Below are positions 1-5,843 of a DNA stretch of 10,721 bases, piece after piece. Under the pieces are notes generated by a model. The model did no database searches and was not told the DNA's origin. It worked only from the letters and a program-made list of their open reading frames with translations. This DNA comes from Dehalococcoidia bacterium UBA6495 (GTDB lineage Bacteria > Chloroflexota > Dehalococcoidia > Lucifugimonadales > UBA826). A program made the position numbers and the translations under genes. Within the stretch, counting starts at the first letter, position 1. The number at the start of each line of letters is the position of its first letter. The stretch covers positions 1,351 through 12,071 of the forward strand of contig DJMH01000062.1 of assembly GCA_002435305.1 (NCBI GenBank), read 5' to 3'.

Positions 1-66
1 GTCCTGTTAGGGGTACCACTCCTTTTAGTCACAAAATGGTCACGACTTTCTAAACCCCGCTCTTAG
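1..66 (+). CDS. C-terminal end of a probable membrane protein (partial)
   Basis: Reading from base 1 gives 21 residues followed by TAG at 64-66. The tail starts with a hydrophobic stretch (VLLGVPLLLV) and ends with a basic, polar piece (TKWSRLSKPRS). This is the usual pattern of a last transmembrane helix plus a short cytoplasmic tail. The gene begins upstream of the window, so the family cannot be named. Of the three plus frames, one stops at once and the other gives an unremarkable 16 residues. With only 21 codons visible, chance openness cannot be excluded. Confidence 0.35.
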   Translation, partial: VLLGVPLLLVTKWSRLSKPRS

Positions 67-258
67 TTTAGCCAAATGGGATATTATGCCCGTCAGGGAG
101 TAGCGGGACTGAGTTGTAAATTTCCATCACAAGACGGTTCAAAATGTTCTCATAACCAATCGTGGAGGTGACACCAACCCCGTCGTATACTGTTGGAGTA
201 ACTTCAATGGTTTAATAATCACATGCAATAAACGATATATTTTTTGGAGGTAACCCTG
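67..258 (+). other. Intergenic region upstream of the LLM oxidoreductase
   Basis: No gene is visible here. A good SD-like string, GGAGGTGA, lies at 164-171, but no start codon follows at a usable distance. Isolated -10-like hexamers occur (TATTAT 82-87, TATACT 186-191) without a matching -35 element at 16-18 bases, so I do not call a promoter. The last 20 bases carry an AT-rich motif (AAACGATATAT, 230-240) that recurs in the divergent region near 9323. The SD of the next gene, GGAGG, is at 246-250. Confidence 0.4.
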
Positions 259-1344
259 ATGAAGCTCGGATATTTCACGATGCCTCTTCACCCACCTGGG
301 TCAAATATCACCCAAACTATGGATGATGATCTAGATCAGTTAGTATTCCTTGATCAACTTGGTTACAGAGAAGCATGGATCGGTGAGCACTTCACTGCCC
401 AGTGGGAAAACATACCTGCACCTGATCTTTTTATTGCAAAAGCCATTGCTATGACTGAAAACATAATTTTGGGCACTGGCGTAACCTGCATGCCCAACCA
501 CAACCCCTTCATGATTGCGCACAGAATCGCCCTTCTCGACCACCTCGCCCACGGGAGGTTCCAATGGGGCATAGGGTCGGGAGGATTCCCTGGAGATTTT
601 GAAGTGTTTGGATTCGATCCTTCCAAAGGTCATCATAGGAATATGTCAAGAGAAGCTGTGGAACTTATCCTCCAACTTTGGGAAGACCCTAAACCTGGAC
701 GGTACAAAAGTGATTATTGGGATTTCACGATTCCTGAACCTGATGATCAGATCGGCCTTAGGTTTCATCTATCCCCTTACCAGAAGCCTCATCCCCCTAT
801 AGCAGTGGCAGGCGTTTCTCCAAAATCAGAAACCCTCACGATGGCAGGTGAACGGGGTTGGATTCCTATGAGTATAAATCTTGTCCCTAGCAACACTTTG
901 GCTGGACATTGGGAGGCTGTGGAATCGGGAGCCGCTAAAACCAAAAACACTGTTAATCGTTCTGATTGGAGAATCGCCAGGGAGATATTTGTGGCTGAAG
1001 ACGGACAATCTGCGAGAGAAGAAGCCTTAAACGGAATACTCCGGAGAGATTTCGACGACTATTTTCATAGACTTATGACTAAAACAGGAATGCTAGGGTT
1101 ATACAAACGAGACCAGGATATGCCCGATGATGGCGTAACTCCAGAATATGTTATGGAAAACGTCTGGATAGTCGGGGACCCAGACGAGGTCGCCGCAAAA
1201 ATCCGAGCCCTGCACGAAGAAGTAGGAGGGTTCGGCGTATTGCTGGCCATGGGTCACGAGTGGTCACCTTTGGATAAATGGCAAGGTTCGATGGAATTGC
1301 TGGCTAATGAAGTTATGCCGAAGATTGCGGACCTTAAATACTAA
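259..1344 (+). CDS. LLM-class flavin-dependent oxidoreductase (luciferase-like monooxygenase)
   Basis: This 361-residue protein is a bacterial-luciferase-fold (TIM barrel) enzyme of the limonene/alkanal monooxygenase type. Family members use reduced FMN and O2 to oxygenate small organic substrates. Supporting features, numbered from the ATG, are the N-terminal strand MKLGYFTMPLHPPG, the EH pair at 43-44, the GRFQWGIGSGG flavin/phosphate loop at 99-109, the AGERGW segment near 197 and the typical C-terminal helix ending EVMPKI. Length is normal for the family. An in-frame TTG lies 15 bases upstream, but ATG at 259 is preferred because GGAGG (246-250) sits 8 bases before it and the protein then starts at the conserved strand. 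No flavin reductase is encoded nearby, so reduced FMN must come from elsewhere. The substrate is unknown. The ACAD-fold flavoprotein downstream could be a partner, though 290 bases separate them. Confidence 0.93.
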   Translation: MKLGYFTMPLHPPGSNITQTMDDDLDQLVFLDQLGYREAWIGEHFTAQWENIPAPDLFIAKAIAMTENIILGTGVTCMPNHNPFMIAHRIALLDHLAHGRFQWGIGSGGFPGDFEVFGFDPSKGHHRNMSREAVELILQLWEDPKPGRYKSDYWDFTIPEPDDQIGLRFHLSPYQKPHPPIAVAGVSPKSETLTMAGERGWIPMSINLVPSNTLAGHWEAVESGAAKTKNTVNRSDWRIAREIFVAEDGQSAREEALNGILRRDFDDYFHRLMTKTGMLGLYKRDQDMPDDGVTPEYVMENVWIVGDPDEVAAKIRALHEEVGGFGVLLAMGHEWSPLDKWQGSMELLANEVMPKIADLKY

Positions 1345-1408
1345 ATCTTCAATTCGAGCATATAAAGTGTGGATGATATACGGGCTTTCTTAGTCACCAT
1401 TATAAGGG

Positions 1409-1426
1409 CAATCCTAGAAAGGATTG
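1409..1426 (+). other. Small hairpin downstream of the LLM gene
   Basis: CAATCC at 1409-1414 and GGATTG at 1421-1426 form a perfect 6-bp stem with a TAGAAA loop, 64 bases after the LLM stop codon. No T-run follows, so it is not a convincing intrinsic terminator. It could be an mRNA 3' end stabiliser or chance. Confidence 0.25.
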
Positions 1427-1525
1427 GTAGCACCATGTTCATGACGTTTATTTACAAGGCGCCCGTACCAGTTTTTAACATTTCTGGTTCTACCACTGTG
1501 ATTTACAGGGGTAAAATATCAGCTT

Positions 1526-1555
1526 TGACAGCACTCTTGACAGCAGTAATGACAG
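1526..1555 (+). repeat. Three TGACAG words at 12-base spacing
   Basis: TGACAG occurs at 1526-1531, 1538-1543 and 1550-1555, each exactly 12 bases after the last. The first two share TTGACAGCA. The first two also read as perfect TTGACA -35 hexamers, but no -10 hexamer lies at the right distance. Regular phasing upstream of a gene is what a direct-repeat activator site can look like. The array ends 80 bases before the ACAD-fold start codon. Confidence 0.35.
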
Positions 1556-1576
1556 TCACCTGAGCGAATATTTCGG

Positions 1577-1609
1577 TTGTACTTGATCTCCATCATGATT
1601 ATAGTCATG
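1577..1609 (+). promoter_or_regulatory. Putative promoter with overlapping palindrome for the ACAD-fold gene
   Basis: TTGTAC at 1577-1582 and TATAGT at 1600-1605 are separated by exactly 17 bases, a sigma-70-like arrangement (-35 is weak, -10 matches 5 of 6). A 16-base near-perfect palindrome, CATGATTATAGTCATG (1594-1609), covers the -10 box, where a repressor would block transcription. The expected transcription start is near 1612, giving a leader of about 20 bases with SD GGAG at 1623-1626. No regulator gene is in the window, so the binding protein is unknown. Confidence 0.4.
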
Positions 1610-1634
1610 AAAACTAACACTCGGAGAAACCTGA

Positions 1635-2816
1635 ATGCATAAAATGACCGGCCGACCAGCCGATGATACTCAGTCTATTTTGAGCAATGTCTACGAGATA
1701 GCATGTGATTTCGCATCTCAACGCTCCGAAAGACAACGACGGCGGGAACTAATAAAGGAAGATTTTGACAGACTCCAGGAATCCGGTTACTTAATGGTGG
1801 CTGTACCCACTGTGTTTGGAGGAATCTGGGACGGTGACAGTAGCGGGACCCGATTGGTCTGCGAAATTCTTAAAACCCTCGCACACGGAGATTCGTCGGT
1901 GGCTCTTGTGGCAGCGATGCACCCTGCTGTGATTGAATCTACTGGTTGGTTATCGATCTCAGCGGCTCCAGAACCTTACACCTCAACGTGGGACGAACAG
2001 CGTCGCTGGGCTTTTCAAACAATGCATGAAGGACATTTCTGGGGAACAATAATGTCCGAACCTGGTAGCGGAGGAGACAATACCCAATCCAACTCTATAG
2101 CCAAACGGGCGAGCAATGACGTTCAGTATCTGCTCAGCGGTCAGAAACACTTTGGGAGCGGTTCAGGTATGACTTCTTATATGGTTACCCACGCGATGCC
2201 GGACCGCGAAGTCACCCCGGACACGTTCGTTCTGGACATGCGCGATTTGGTCTGGGACGGCTCTTCAGGAGTCGAACTTATTGCCCCGTGGGACGGACAC
2301 GGTATGACAGCTACCCAGAGCCATGGATTGGTTTTTGATAATTTTCCCGCTACAAGATTGGCATTCCCTGGAGATGACCGACGTACAGTTCTCGCAGGTA
2401 TGGACCGACCACAAGGGGCTTTGTTCGTCGCTGTGATTACAGGTATTGTGGAAATCGCAGTCACAACTGCACGCCGGCAATTGGAGTCGAAAAGTGGTCG
2501 TATGAGGTCCTACGAGCGTGTTGAATGGGCGAAAGTAGAAATAGAAGCATGGTTAGTCCAGCAGGCGTACGAGGGTATGCTCCGTGAAGTAGAAATAGGA
2601 AGGTCCAGTGGCCGTAACTCTCTGTTAGCAAAGGAGGCGGTGGCTGAACTTGCAGAATCAGTCCTGCTCCGAATTAGTAAAGTCATCGGCGGCGGTGCAT
2701 ACTCCAGGCATACCCCTTACGGATTTTGGCTTGAGGATGTACGGGCATTGGGGTTTCTGCGTCCACCATGGGCCTTGGCATTTGAAAGGGTTTTCGAAGG
2801 CTCATGGAACTCCTAA
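1635..2816 (+). CDS. Acyl-CoA dehydrogenase-fold flavoprotein, probably not a classical dehydrogenase
   Basis: This is a 393-residue protein with full-length acyl-CoA dehydrogenase architecture. The helical N-terminal domain covers about residues 12-130. The middle beta domain includes the flavin-contact motif MSEPGSGGD (140-148) and WDGHGMTATQSHG near 219. The C-terminal helical domain follows. Start ATG 1635 has SD GGAG 8 bases upstream; a second ATG three codons later is possible. In classical enzymes the catalytic Glu lies in a C-terminal YEGT-type motif. Here the aligned stretch reads EDVRALGFLRPPWALAFERVF, with Arg376 roughly at the Glu position. Several ACAD-fold enzymes without this base, such as DszC-type monooxygenases, use reduced flavin and O2 instead. 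I therefore infer an oxygenase-like or otherwise atypical role, plausibly linked to the LLM enzyme upstream. The alternative is a divergent dehydrogenase. Confidence 0.85.
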   Translation: MHKMTGRPADDTQSILSNVYEIACDFASQRSERQRRRELIKEDFDRLQESGYLMVAVPTVFGGIWDGDSSGTRLVCEILKTLAHGDSSVALVAAMHPAVIESTGWLSISAAPEPYTSTWDEQRRWAFQTMHEGHFWGTIMSEPGSGGDNTQSNSIAKRASNDVQYLLSGQKHFGSGSGMTSYMVTHAMPDREVTPDTFVLDMRDLVWDGSSGVELIAPWDGHGMTATQSHGLVFDNFPATRLAFPGDDRRTVLAGMDRPQGALFVAVITGIVEIAVTTARRQLESKSGRMRSYERVEWAKVEIEAWLVQQAYEGMLREVEIGRSSGRNSLLAKEAVAELAESVLLRISKVIGGGAYSRHTPYGFWLEDVRALGFLRPPWALAFERVFEGSWNS

Positions 2817-2938
2817 ACCGCGGGAAGTGTCAAGCCAGATTCTGTCAGTCCTCGCTCATTTGACTGATAGTAACGGTAACTAAAAATTGATTCCTAAAAG
2901 TGATATTAGGCATTTAAAGATAATTTGGAGGAGACGAT
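2817..2938 (+). other. Intergenic region between the ACAD-fold gene and the ABC exporter locus
   Basis: Two inverted repeats are visible: a 9-bp stem at 2842-2870, listed separately, and a weak 5-bp CCTAA/TTAGG stem at 2893-2910. No -35/-10 pair with acceptable spacing could be found for the ABC genes. A GATAAT hexamer at 2919-2924 sits too close to the following SD to act as a -10. Confidence 0.4.
2842..2870 (+). terminator. Possible terminator-like hairpin after the ACAD-fold gene
   Basis: CTGTCAGTC (2842-2850) pairs with GACTGATAG (2862-2870) over 9 bp, including one G-U pair, around an 11-base loop. It begins 25 bases after the ACAD-fold stop codon, where a terminator would be expected. 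The U-tract needed for strong intrinsic termination is missing, so it may be weak or only a 3' end stabiliser. Confidence 0.3.
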
Positions 2939-2995
2939 ATGCTATTACATGTTACCGTAGAAAATAGCCCAGAACACCTTGCACAACATAAATGA
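2939..2995 (+). CDS. Short SD-led ORF, possible leader peptide or start of a broken gene
   Basis: ATG at 2939 is preceded by one of the best SD sequences in the window (GGAGGAG, 2927-2933). It encodes only 18 residues, MLLHVTVENSPEHLAQHK, then TGA at 2993-2995. The start looks like the first beta strand of a small alpha/beta protein; I have a weak impression of small DUF3303- or YciI-like proteins but cannot confirm it. A second frame is open from 2961 to TAA at 3126-3128, so one frame change could extend the product to about 60 residues. That second stop overlaps by one base the ATT start proposed for the ABC ATPase, which could couple their translation. It may be a frameshifted pseudogene, a leader peptide or chance. 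Confidence 0.3.
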   Translation: MLLHVTVENSPEHLAQHK

Positions 2996-3115
2996 AACTA
3001 ATTACGAAAGATCGTTTATTCGATTGCCACAAGCCATGTACTATATTGAAGTTATGTGGGATTTCGTAGTAAGGGGACCACTAAAAGTACTGAACCATAA
3101 AAGGTTCAAGTTTAT

Positions 3116-3130
3116 GAGGAACATGTAATT
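3116..3130 (+). promoter_or_regulatory. SD and ATT start that decide the ABC ATPase start
   Basis: The ATPase frame is open back to a stop at 3098-3100, yet between 3101 and 3187 it contains no ATG, GTG, TTG or CTG. The only start-like codons with an SD at proper distance are ATT at 3128 or ATA at 3131. GAGGA at 3116-3120 lies 7 bases before the ATT. ATG at 3123 is in another frame and meets TAA at once. Confidence 0.5.
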
Positions 3131-3871
3131 ATAAAGTCACCAGACATAGCCGTTCAGTTCGAGAAAGTTTGCTTTTCATATGGCAAATTGGGAGTGCTTC
3201 GGGAGCTAACAACTAGCATACCACGGGGGGAAATTTGCGGAATTTTAGGAGCTAATGGGGCTGGGAAAACTACCGCAATGCGTCTTGTAATGGGATTAAT
3301 TAAACCAAAGAAGGGCTCAATAACGGTGCTAGGGGATACTCTTCGTAGAAATAATCACGACAGAATCGGATATATGCCCCAACTCAACGCACTCTATCAA
3401 GAATTGTCTATAGAGGAGAACGTGCATTTTTTTGCCCGAATGTACGGGATGTCTGGTAGGCAGGAGAGAAACGTGGCGGTAGATAAAGCTATATCGCTCG
3501 TAGAGCTTAACGACCGCCGGAGAAATTCCGTGGCAAATCTAAGTGGTGGAATGAGGCAAAGAGTTAGTTTGGCAGTTGCACTGGTTCATTCTCCTGAATT
3601 ACTTGTGTTAGATGAACCTACAGTAGGACTCGACCCTGTATTGCGAAGGAGTTTTTGGGATCATTTTTCTTCTTTATCCGATAACGGGATTACCTTGTTC
3701 ATATCTAGCCATACCATGGATGACGCAAACCACTGCGATCGCTTAATTTTTCTTCAAGAAGGACACATCGTTGCCGACGGTAGCCCTGAGGAACTCCGTG
3801 CGGCAGCTGGGGCGGAACGAGCCACTCTCGAAGATGCTTTTTTACATTTCGTGTTAAAAGTAATACCGTGA
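3128..3871 (+). CDS. ABC transporter ATP-binding protein (ABC-2 exporter type)
   Basis: From the ATT start this is a 247-residue nucleotide-binding subunit that drives the membrane permease encoded next. All ABC motifs are intact: A-loop Tyr18 in FSYG, Walker A GANGAGKT (41-48), Q-loop Gln85, signature LSGGM (138-142), Walker B LLVLDEP (158-164) and switch His195 in SSH. The C-terminal EGHIVADGSPEEL stretch is typical of drug/lipid/Na exporter ATPases of the DrrA/NatA/CcmA group. The first conventional start, TTG 3188, would remove the A-loop and first beta strand and has no SD, so I favour ATT 3128. A genuine frameshift or assembly indel near 3100-3127 is the alternative. The stop overlaps the permease start by 4 bases (GTGA), indicating translational coupling and a shared complex. 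Confidence 0.9.
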   Translation: MIKSPDIAVQFEKVCFSYGKLGVLRELTTSIPRGEICGILGANGAGKTTAMRLVMGLIKPKKGSITVLGDTLRRNNHDRIGYMPQLNALYQELSIEENVHFFARMYGMSGRQERNVAVDKAISLVELNDRRRNSVANLSGGMRQRVSLAVALVHSPELLVLDEPTVGLDPVLRRSFWDHFSSLSDNGITLFISSHTMDDANHCDRLIFLQEGHIVADGSPEELRAAAGAERATLEDAFLHFVLKVIP

Positions 3872-4596
3872 ATTTTGATCGAACTATTGCGATATCAAAC
3901 AGGGTAATCCGTCAGGTGACCAAAGATCACAGGTCACTGGCACTCATTATCGTGGCTCCAGTACTGGTGATGTCTTTGGTGGGGTTTAGTCTAGTTGATC
4001 AGGAGGATATCTTGAACCGAATCGCTCCTGCATTGCTAGGAGTGTTTGTGTTGTTCTTCACCTTTTTACTTACAGGAGTGAGCTTTTTAAGAGAGAGATC
4101 ACAGGGTACTCTCGAACGACTAAATATAACTCCGGTTTCTAGAGCTGATCTGTTGGTAGGATACTTATTTGGATTTCTACTTTTCGCCATGTTGCAATCG
4201 GCGGTGATACTCGGCTACACGGTACTGGTCCTTCCCGTTTTATATCAAGGGGCCATTTGGCATGTGTTTCTTGTTTTAGTGTTGCTAACCATAGTAGCTG
4301 TCAGCCTTGGAATATTGGTATCCACTTTCGCAAAGAACGAATTCCAAGTGGTCCAGTTCATACCTATAATAATTGTTCCTCAGATTTTTCTTACAGGGGT
4401 CATCGTACCAGTTGAAAGTATGCCATGGGTGCTCGAGAAGATTTCTATAGTTTTCCCTTTGAGATATGCGGTTGAAATGCTGGTAGGGATAATGTTGGAA
4501 GGTCGCAGTCTAGTTGATTTCGGAACCGAAATCATTGTTCTGGCCGGCTTCGGAATCGTCTTTTTGATCGGTGCAAGCCTAACCGTACGTAGGTAG
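3868..4596 (+). CDS. ABC-2 type exporter permease
   Basis: This 242-residue integral membrane protein is the transmembrane half of the exporter. Hydrophobic segments lie at about residues 24-42, 52-75, 96-124, 131-155, 162-182 and 216-238, giving the six helices of the ABC-2 family. The cytoplasmic stretch GTLERLNITPVSRADLLVGY after the second helix is the family's characteristic ER-type motif. Start GTG 3868 overlaps the ATPase stop (GTGA). No substrate-binding protein is encoded nearby, which fits an exporter. Length is at the short end but normal for single-domain permeases of the DrrB/NatB kind. The substrate (drug, lipid, polysaccharide or ion) cannot be inferred. Confidence 0.9.
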   Translation: MNFDRTIAISNRVIRQVTKDHRSLALIIVAPVLVMSLVGFSLVDQEDILNRIAPALLGVFVLFFTFLLTGVSFLRERSQGTLERLNITPVSRADLLVGYLFGFLLFAMLQSAVILGYTVLVLPVLYQGAIWHVFLVLVLLTIVAVSLGILVSTFAKNEFQVVQFIPIIIVPQIFLTGVIVPVESMPWVLEKISIVFPLRYAVEMLVGIMLEGRSLVDFGTEIIVLAGFGIVFLIGASLTVRR

Positions 4597-4889
4597 TCAA
4601 TTTTACATCGTTGGACTATATTGGAAACTCCTTGGTGGCCACAGGCGGGTTACAAACAATGAGGATGCAAGGATGCCAATAATATTAATGAAAGCTGGCC
4701 ACGGTACTCAGCACAAATAAGGGCAACCTAATCCCCAAAGAACCCTAAAAACGCGTCCTTAGCACAATTCATAACCGAATGTACAAGGTTCTAGTCCTAA
4801 TAGAGAGTTCACTCCATTTAATCACGTCAATTCATTTGGTGGTTGCCTCCAAACCTGAGATGACATGTGAAATAGTAGCCTTAAAGGTT
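4597..4889. other. Convergent intergenic region, no gene seen
   Basis: This 293-base gap separates the permease end from the end of the minus-strand bicupin, so both transcripts should stop here. I see no stem followed by a T-run on either strand. Short repeats are present but unremarkable: TGGCCAC at about 4636 and 4697, AAGGTTCTA at about 4787 and 4884, and a 5-bp TTTGG/CCAAA stem near 4840. A plus frame that starts at 4779 runs into the bicupin and is its shadow. Confidence 0.5.
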
Positions 4890-5669
4890 CTATTCCCGAG
4901 GAGGAGGCGCATCTTCATCGCCTTCCTGGAAAACGTGGAGCCCTTCGGAATCAGTTATTGCCAATCTGAAGGAAGTTTCCGAGCCTTGGGTAAGTATGTG
5001 ATGTTTCAATCCCCTAGGCAAATACATGATATCGCCTTCTGTTACCTGGTATACGGGGCGTTTTTCACCCAGATCCCAGGTTAGTTCCCCCTTCAGGATT
5101 GTCCACCATTCGTCGAATTCTGGGTGCCAGTGTGCGTCATGTGGTGTTCCAGGAGCACTGTATACCAGATTGGCAGTATTTAATGAATCCTTGATGATGC
5201 TAGTTACCCACTGTGGTTCGCCTAGTTGTTCTATTACTGAGTCCAAAGTGGTATGTAGAAGGTTAGGGGGTTCTTTTTGAGTAGGATAGGGGGCTGTCTG
5301 ATTACCTCGATCTTTCCTACTGGCATGATCAGAACCAATCTTGCTTACATGCAATCTAACAGAAGATTCATTGCCAATAGTTCTTATGAGATGTCTTTCT
5401 CCAGCAGGAGCTAGTACGACATCTCCTTTGTGGGCATGTATGGTCGGGAAATCACCTATTTCAAACTCAAGTGAACCTTTGAGTATGATCCAAAATTCAT
5501 TAAAGTCAGGATGGTAGTGATCGTCGTTTACCGATCCTGGAGTGTCACAGATTAACCCCACATTATTGCGTCCATCTGAGAATAGGGCTTCATACCATGG
5601 ACCGTCTCCTTTTGAATCAATAATCTTTGAGGTTCTAATCTGCATCGGTTCCGTGCTTATAGGTAACAT
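4890..5669 (-). CDS. Bicupin protein (two complete metal-binding cupin domains)
   Basis: This 259-residue protein contains two tandem cupin beta barrels, each with a full set of metal ligands. Cupin 1 has H51, H53 and E58 in HYHPDFNEFWIILKG plus H93 in the GDVVLAPAGERH motif. Cupin 2 has H180, H182 and E187 in HWHPEFDEWWTILKG plus H223 or H224 in GDIMYLPRGLKHH. The matching motifs point to an internal duplication. Bicupins include dioxygenases, isomerases and decarboxylases using Fe, Mn or Ni, and also sensors. The sequence does not say which applies here. Start ATG 5669 has SD GGAGGT (complement of 5674-5679), 4 bases from the start codon. It lies 174 bases downstream of the E2 gene on the same strand and may be co-transcribed or use its own promoter. 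The acidic, proline-containing C-terminus has no domain assignment. Confidence 0.88.
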   Translation of the reverse strand: MLPISTEPMQIRTSKIIDSKGDGPWYEALFSDGRNNVGLICDTPGSVNDDHYHPDFNEFWIILKGSLEFEIGDFPTIHAHKGDVVLAPAGERHLIRTIGNESSVRLHVSKIGSDHASRKDRGNQTAPYPTQKEPPNLLHTTLDSVIEQLGEPQWVTSIIKDSLNTANLVYSAPGTPHDAHWHPEFDEWWTILKGELTWDLGEKRPVYQVTEGDIMYLPRGLKHHILTQGSETSFRLAITDSEGLHVFQEGDEDAPPPRE

Positions 5670-5692
5670 TTATACCTCCGTTTTCAAGCTGA

Positions 5693-5841
5693 ATCGTCCG
5701 TAGTTCTTGCTAAGCTGATGATAGCACTCCTGAGAAAAATAAATTAAATCCCAGTTCTATACCGAAATGATGTCTAGGATCAAAGGGTGATTTCTCTTAT
5801 TGCTAATTACAACCGGACGATAAATTCATATGGCTTAGCAA
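5693..5841 (-). promoter_or_regulatory. Crossed inverted repeats in the bicupin leader (possible structured 5' UTR)
   Basis: Read on the minus strand, the E2-bicupin gap contains in order TTGCTAAGC (5841-5833), ATCGTCCG (5821-5814), TTAGCAA (5806-5800), GCTTAGCAA (5715-5707) and CGGACGAT (5700-5693). The first can pair with the third (7 bp) or the fourth (9 bp). The second can pair with the fifth (8 bp), which ends 14 bases before the bicupin SD. The long pairings cross, as in a pseudoknot, and the first segment has two competing partners. It does not match any riboswitch class I recognise. Confidence 0.35.
5756..5783 (-). promoter_or_regulatory. Possible promoter for the bicupin gene
   Basis: On the minus strand TTGATC (complement of 5778-5783) and TATAGA (complement of 5756-5761) are 16 bases apart, each matching the sigma-70 consensus at 4 of 6 positions. 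Transcription would start near 5749 and leave a leader of about 80 bases. If real, this promoter would omit the first repeat segments at 5800-5841 from the leader. The match is modest and the gene may simply be read through from E2. Confidence 0.3.
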
Positions 5842-5843
5842 TT

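Larger units (their letters stand above)
1345..1634 (+). other. Intergenic region with hairpin, phased repeats and promoter signals
   Basis: These 290 bases separate the two flavoprotein genes. A 64-codon GTG-started frame runs through most of it but has no SD and no recognisable protein, so I do not call it. What can be seen is a small hairpin (1409-1426), three TGACAG words spaced exactly 12 bases apart (1526-1555), and a promoter-like pair with a palindrome over its -10 (1577-1609). Together these suggest that the downstream ACAD-fold gene has its own regulated promoter. Confidence 0.5.

Noticed and set aside
164..209. SD-like GGAGGTGA at 164 and a GGAG-led ATG at 207 as an extra small gene
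   Set aside because: The first has no start codon at usable distance and the second frame is ATG GTT TAA only.
244..258. TTG at 244 as the LLM start codon
   Set aside because: This TTG overlaps the SD used by ATG 259 and adds five residues before the conserved first strand.
1369..1563. 64-codon GTG-started plus-strand frame between the flavoprotein genes
   Set aside because: No SD, no recognisable domain, and the interval is better explained by regulatory repeats and a promoter; hydrophobic composition alone is not enough.
2177..2464. 95-codon minus-strand frame inside the ACAD-fold gene
   Set aside because: Antisense shadow of a clearly conserved coding region; no independent support.
4779..5084. 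101-codon plus-strand frame in the convergent gap
   Set aside because: Its second half is antisense to the bicupin coding region and the part outside it has no SD or domain.
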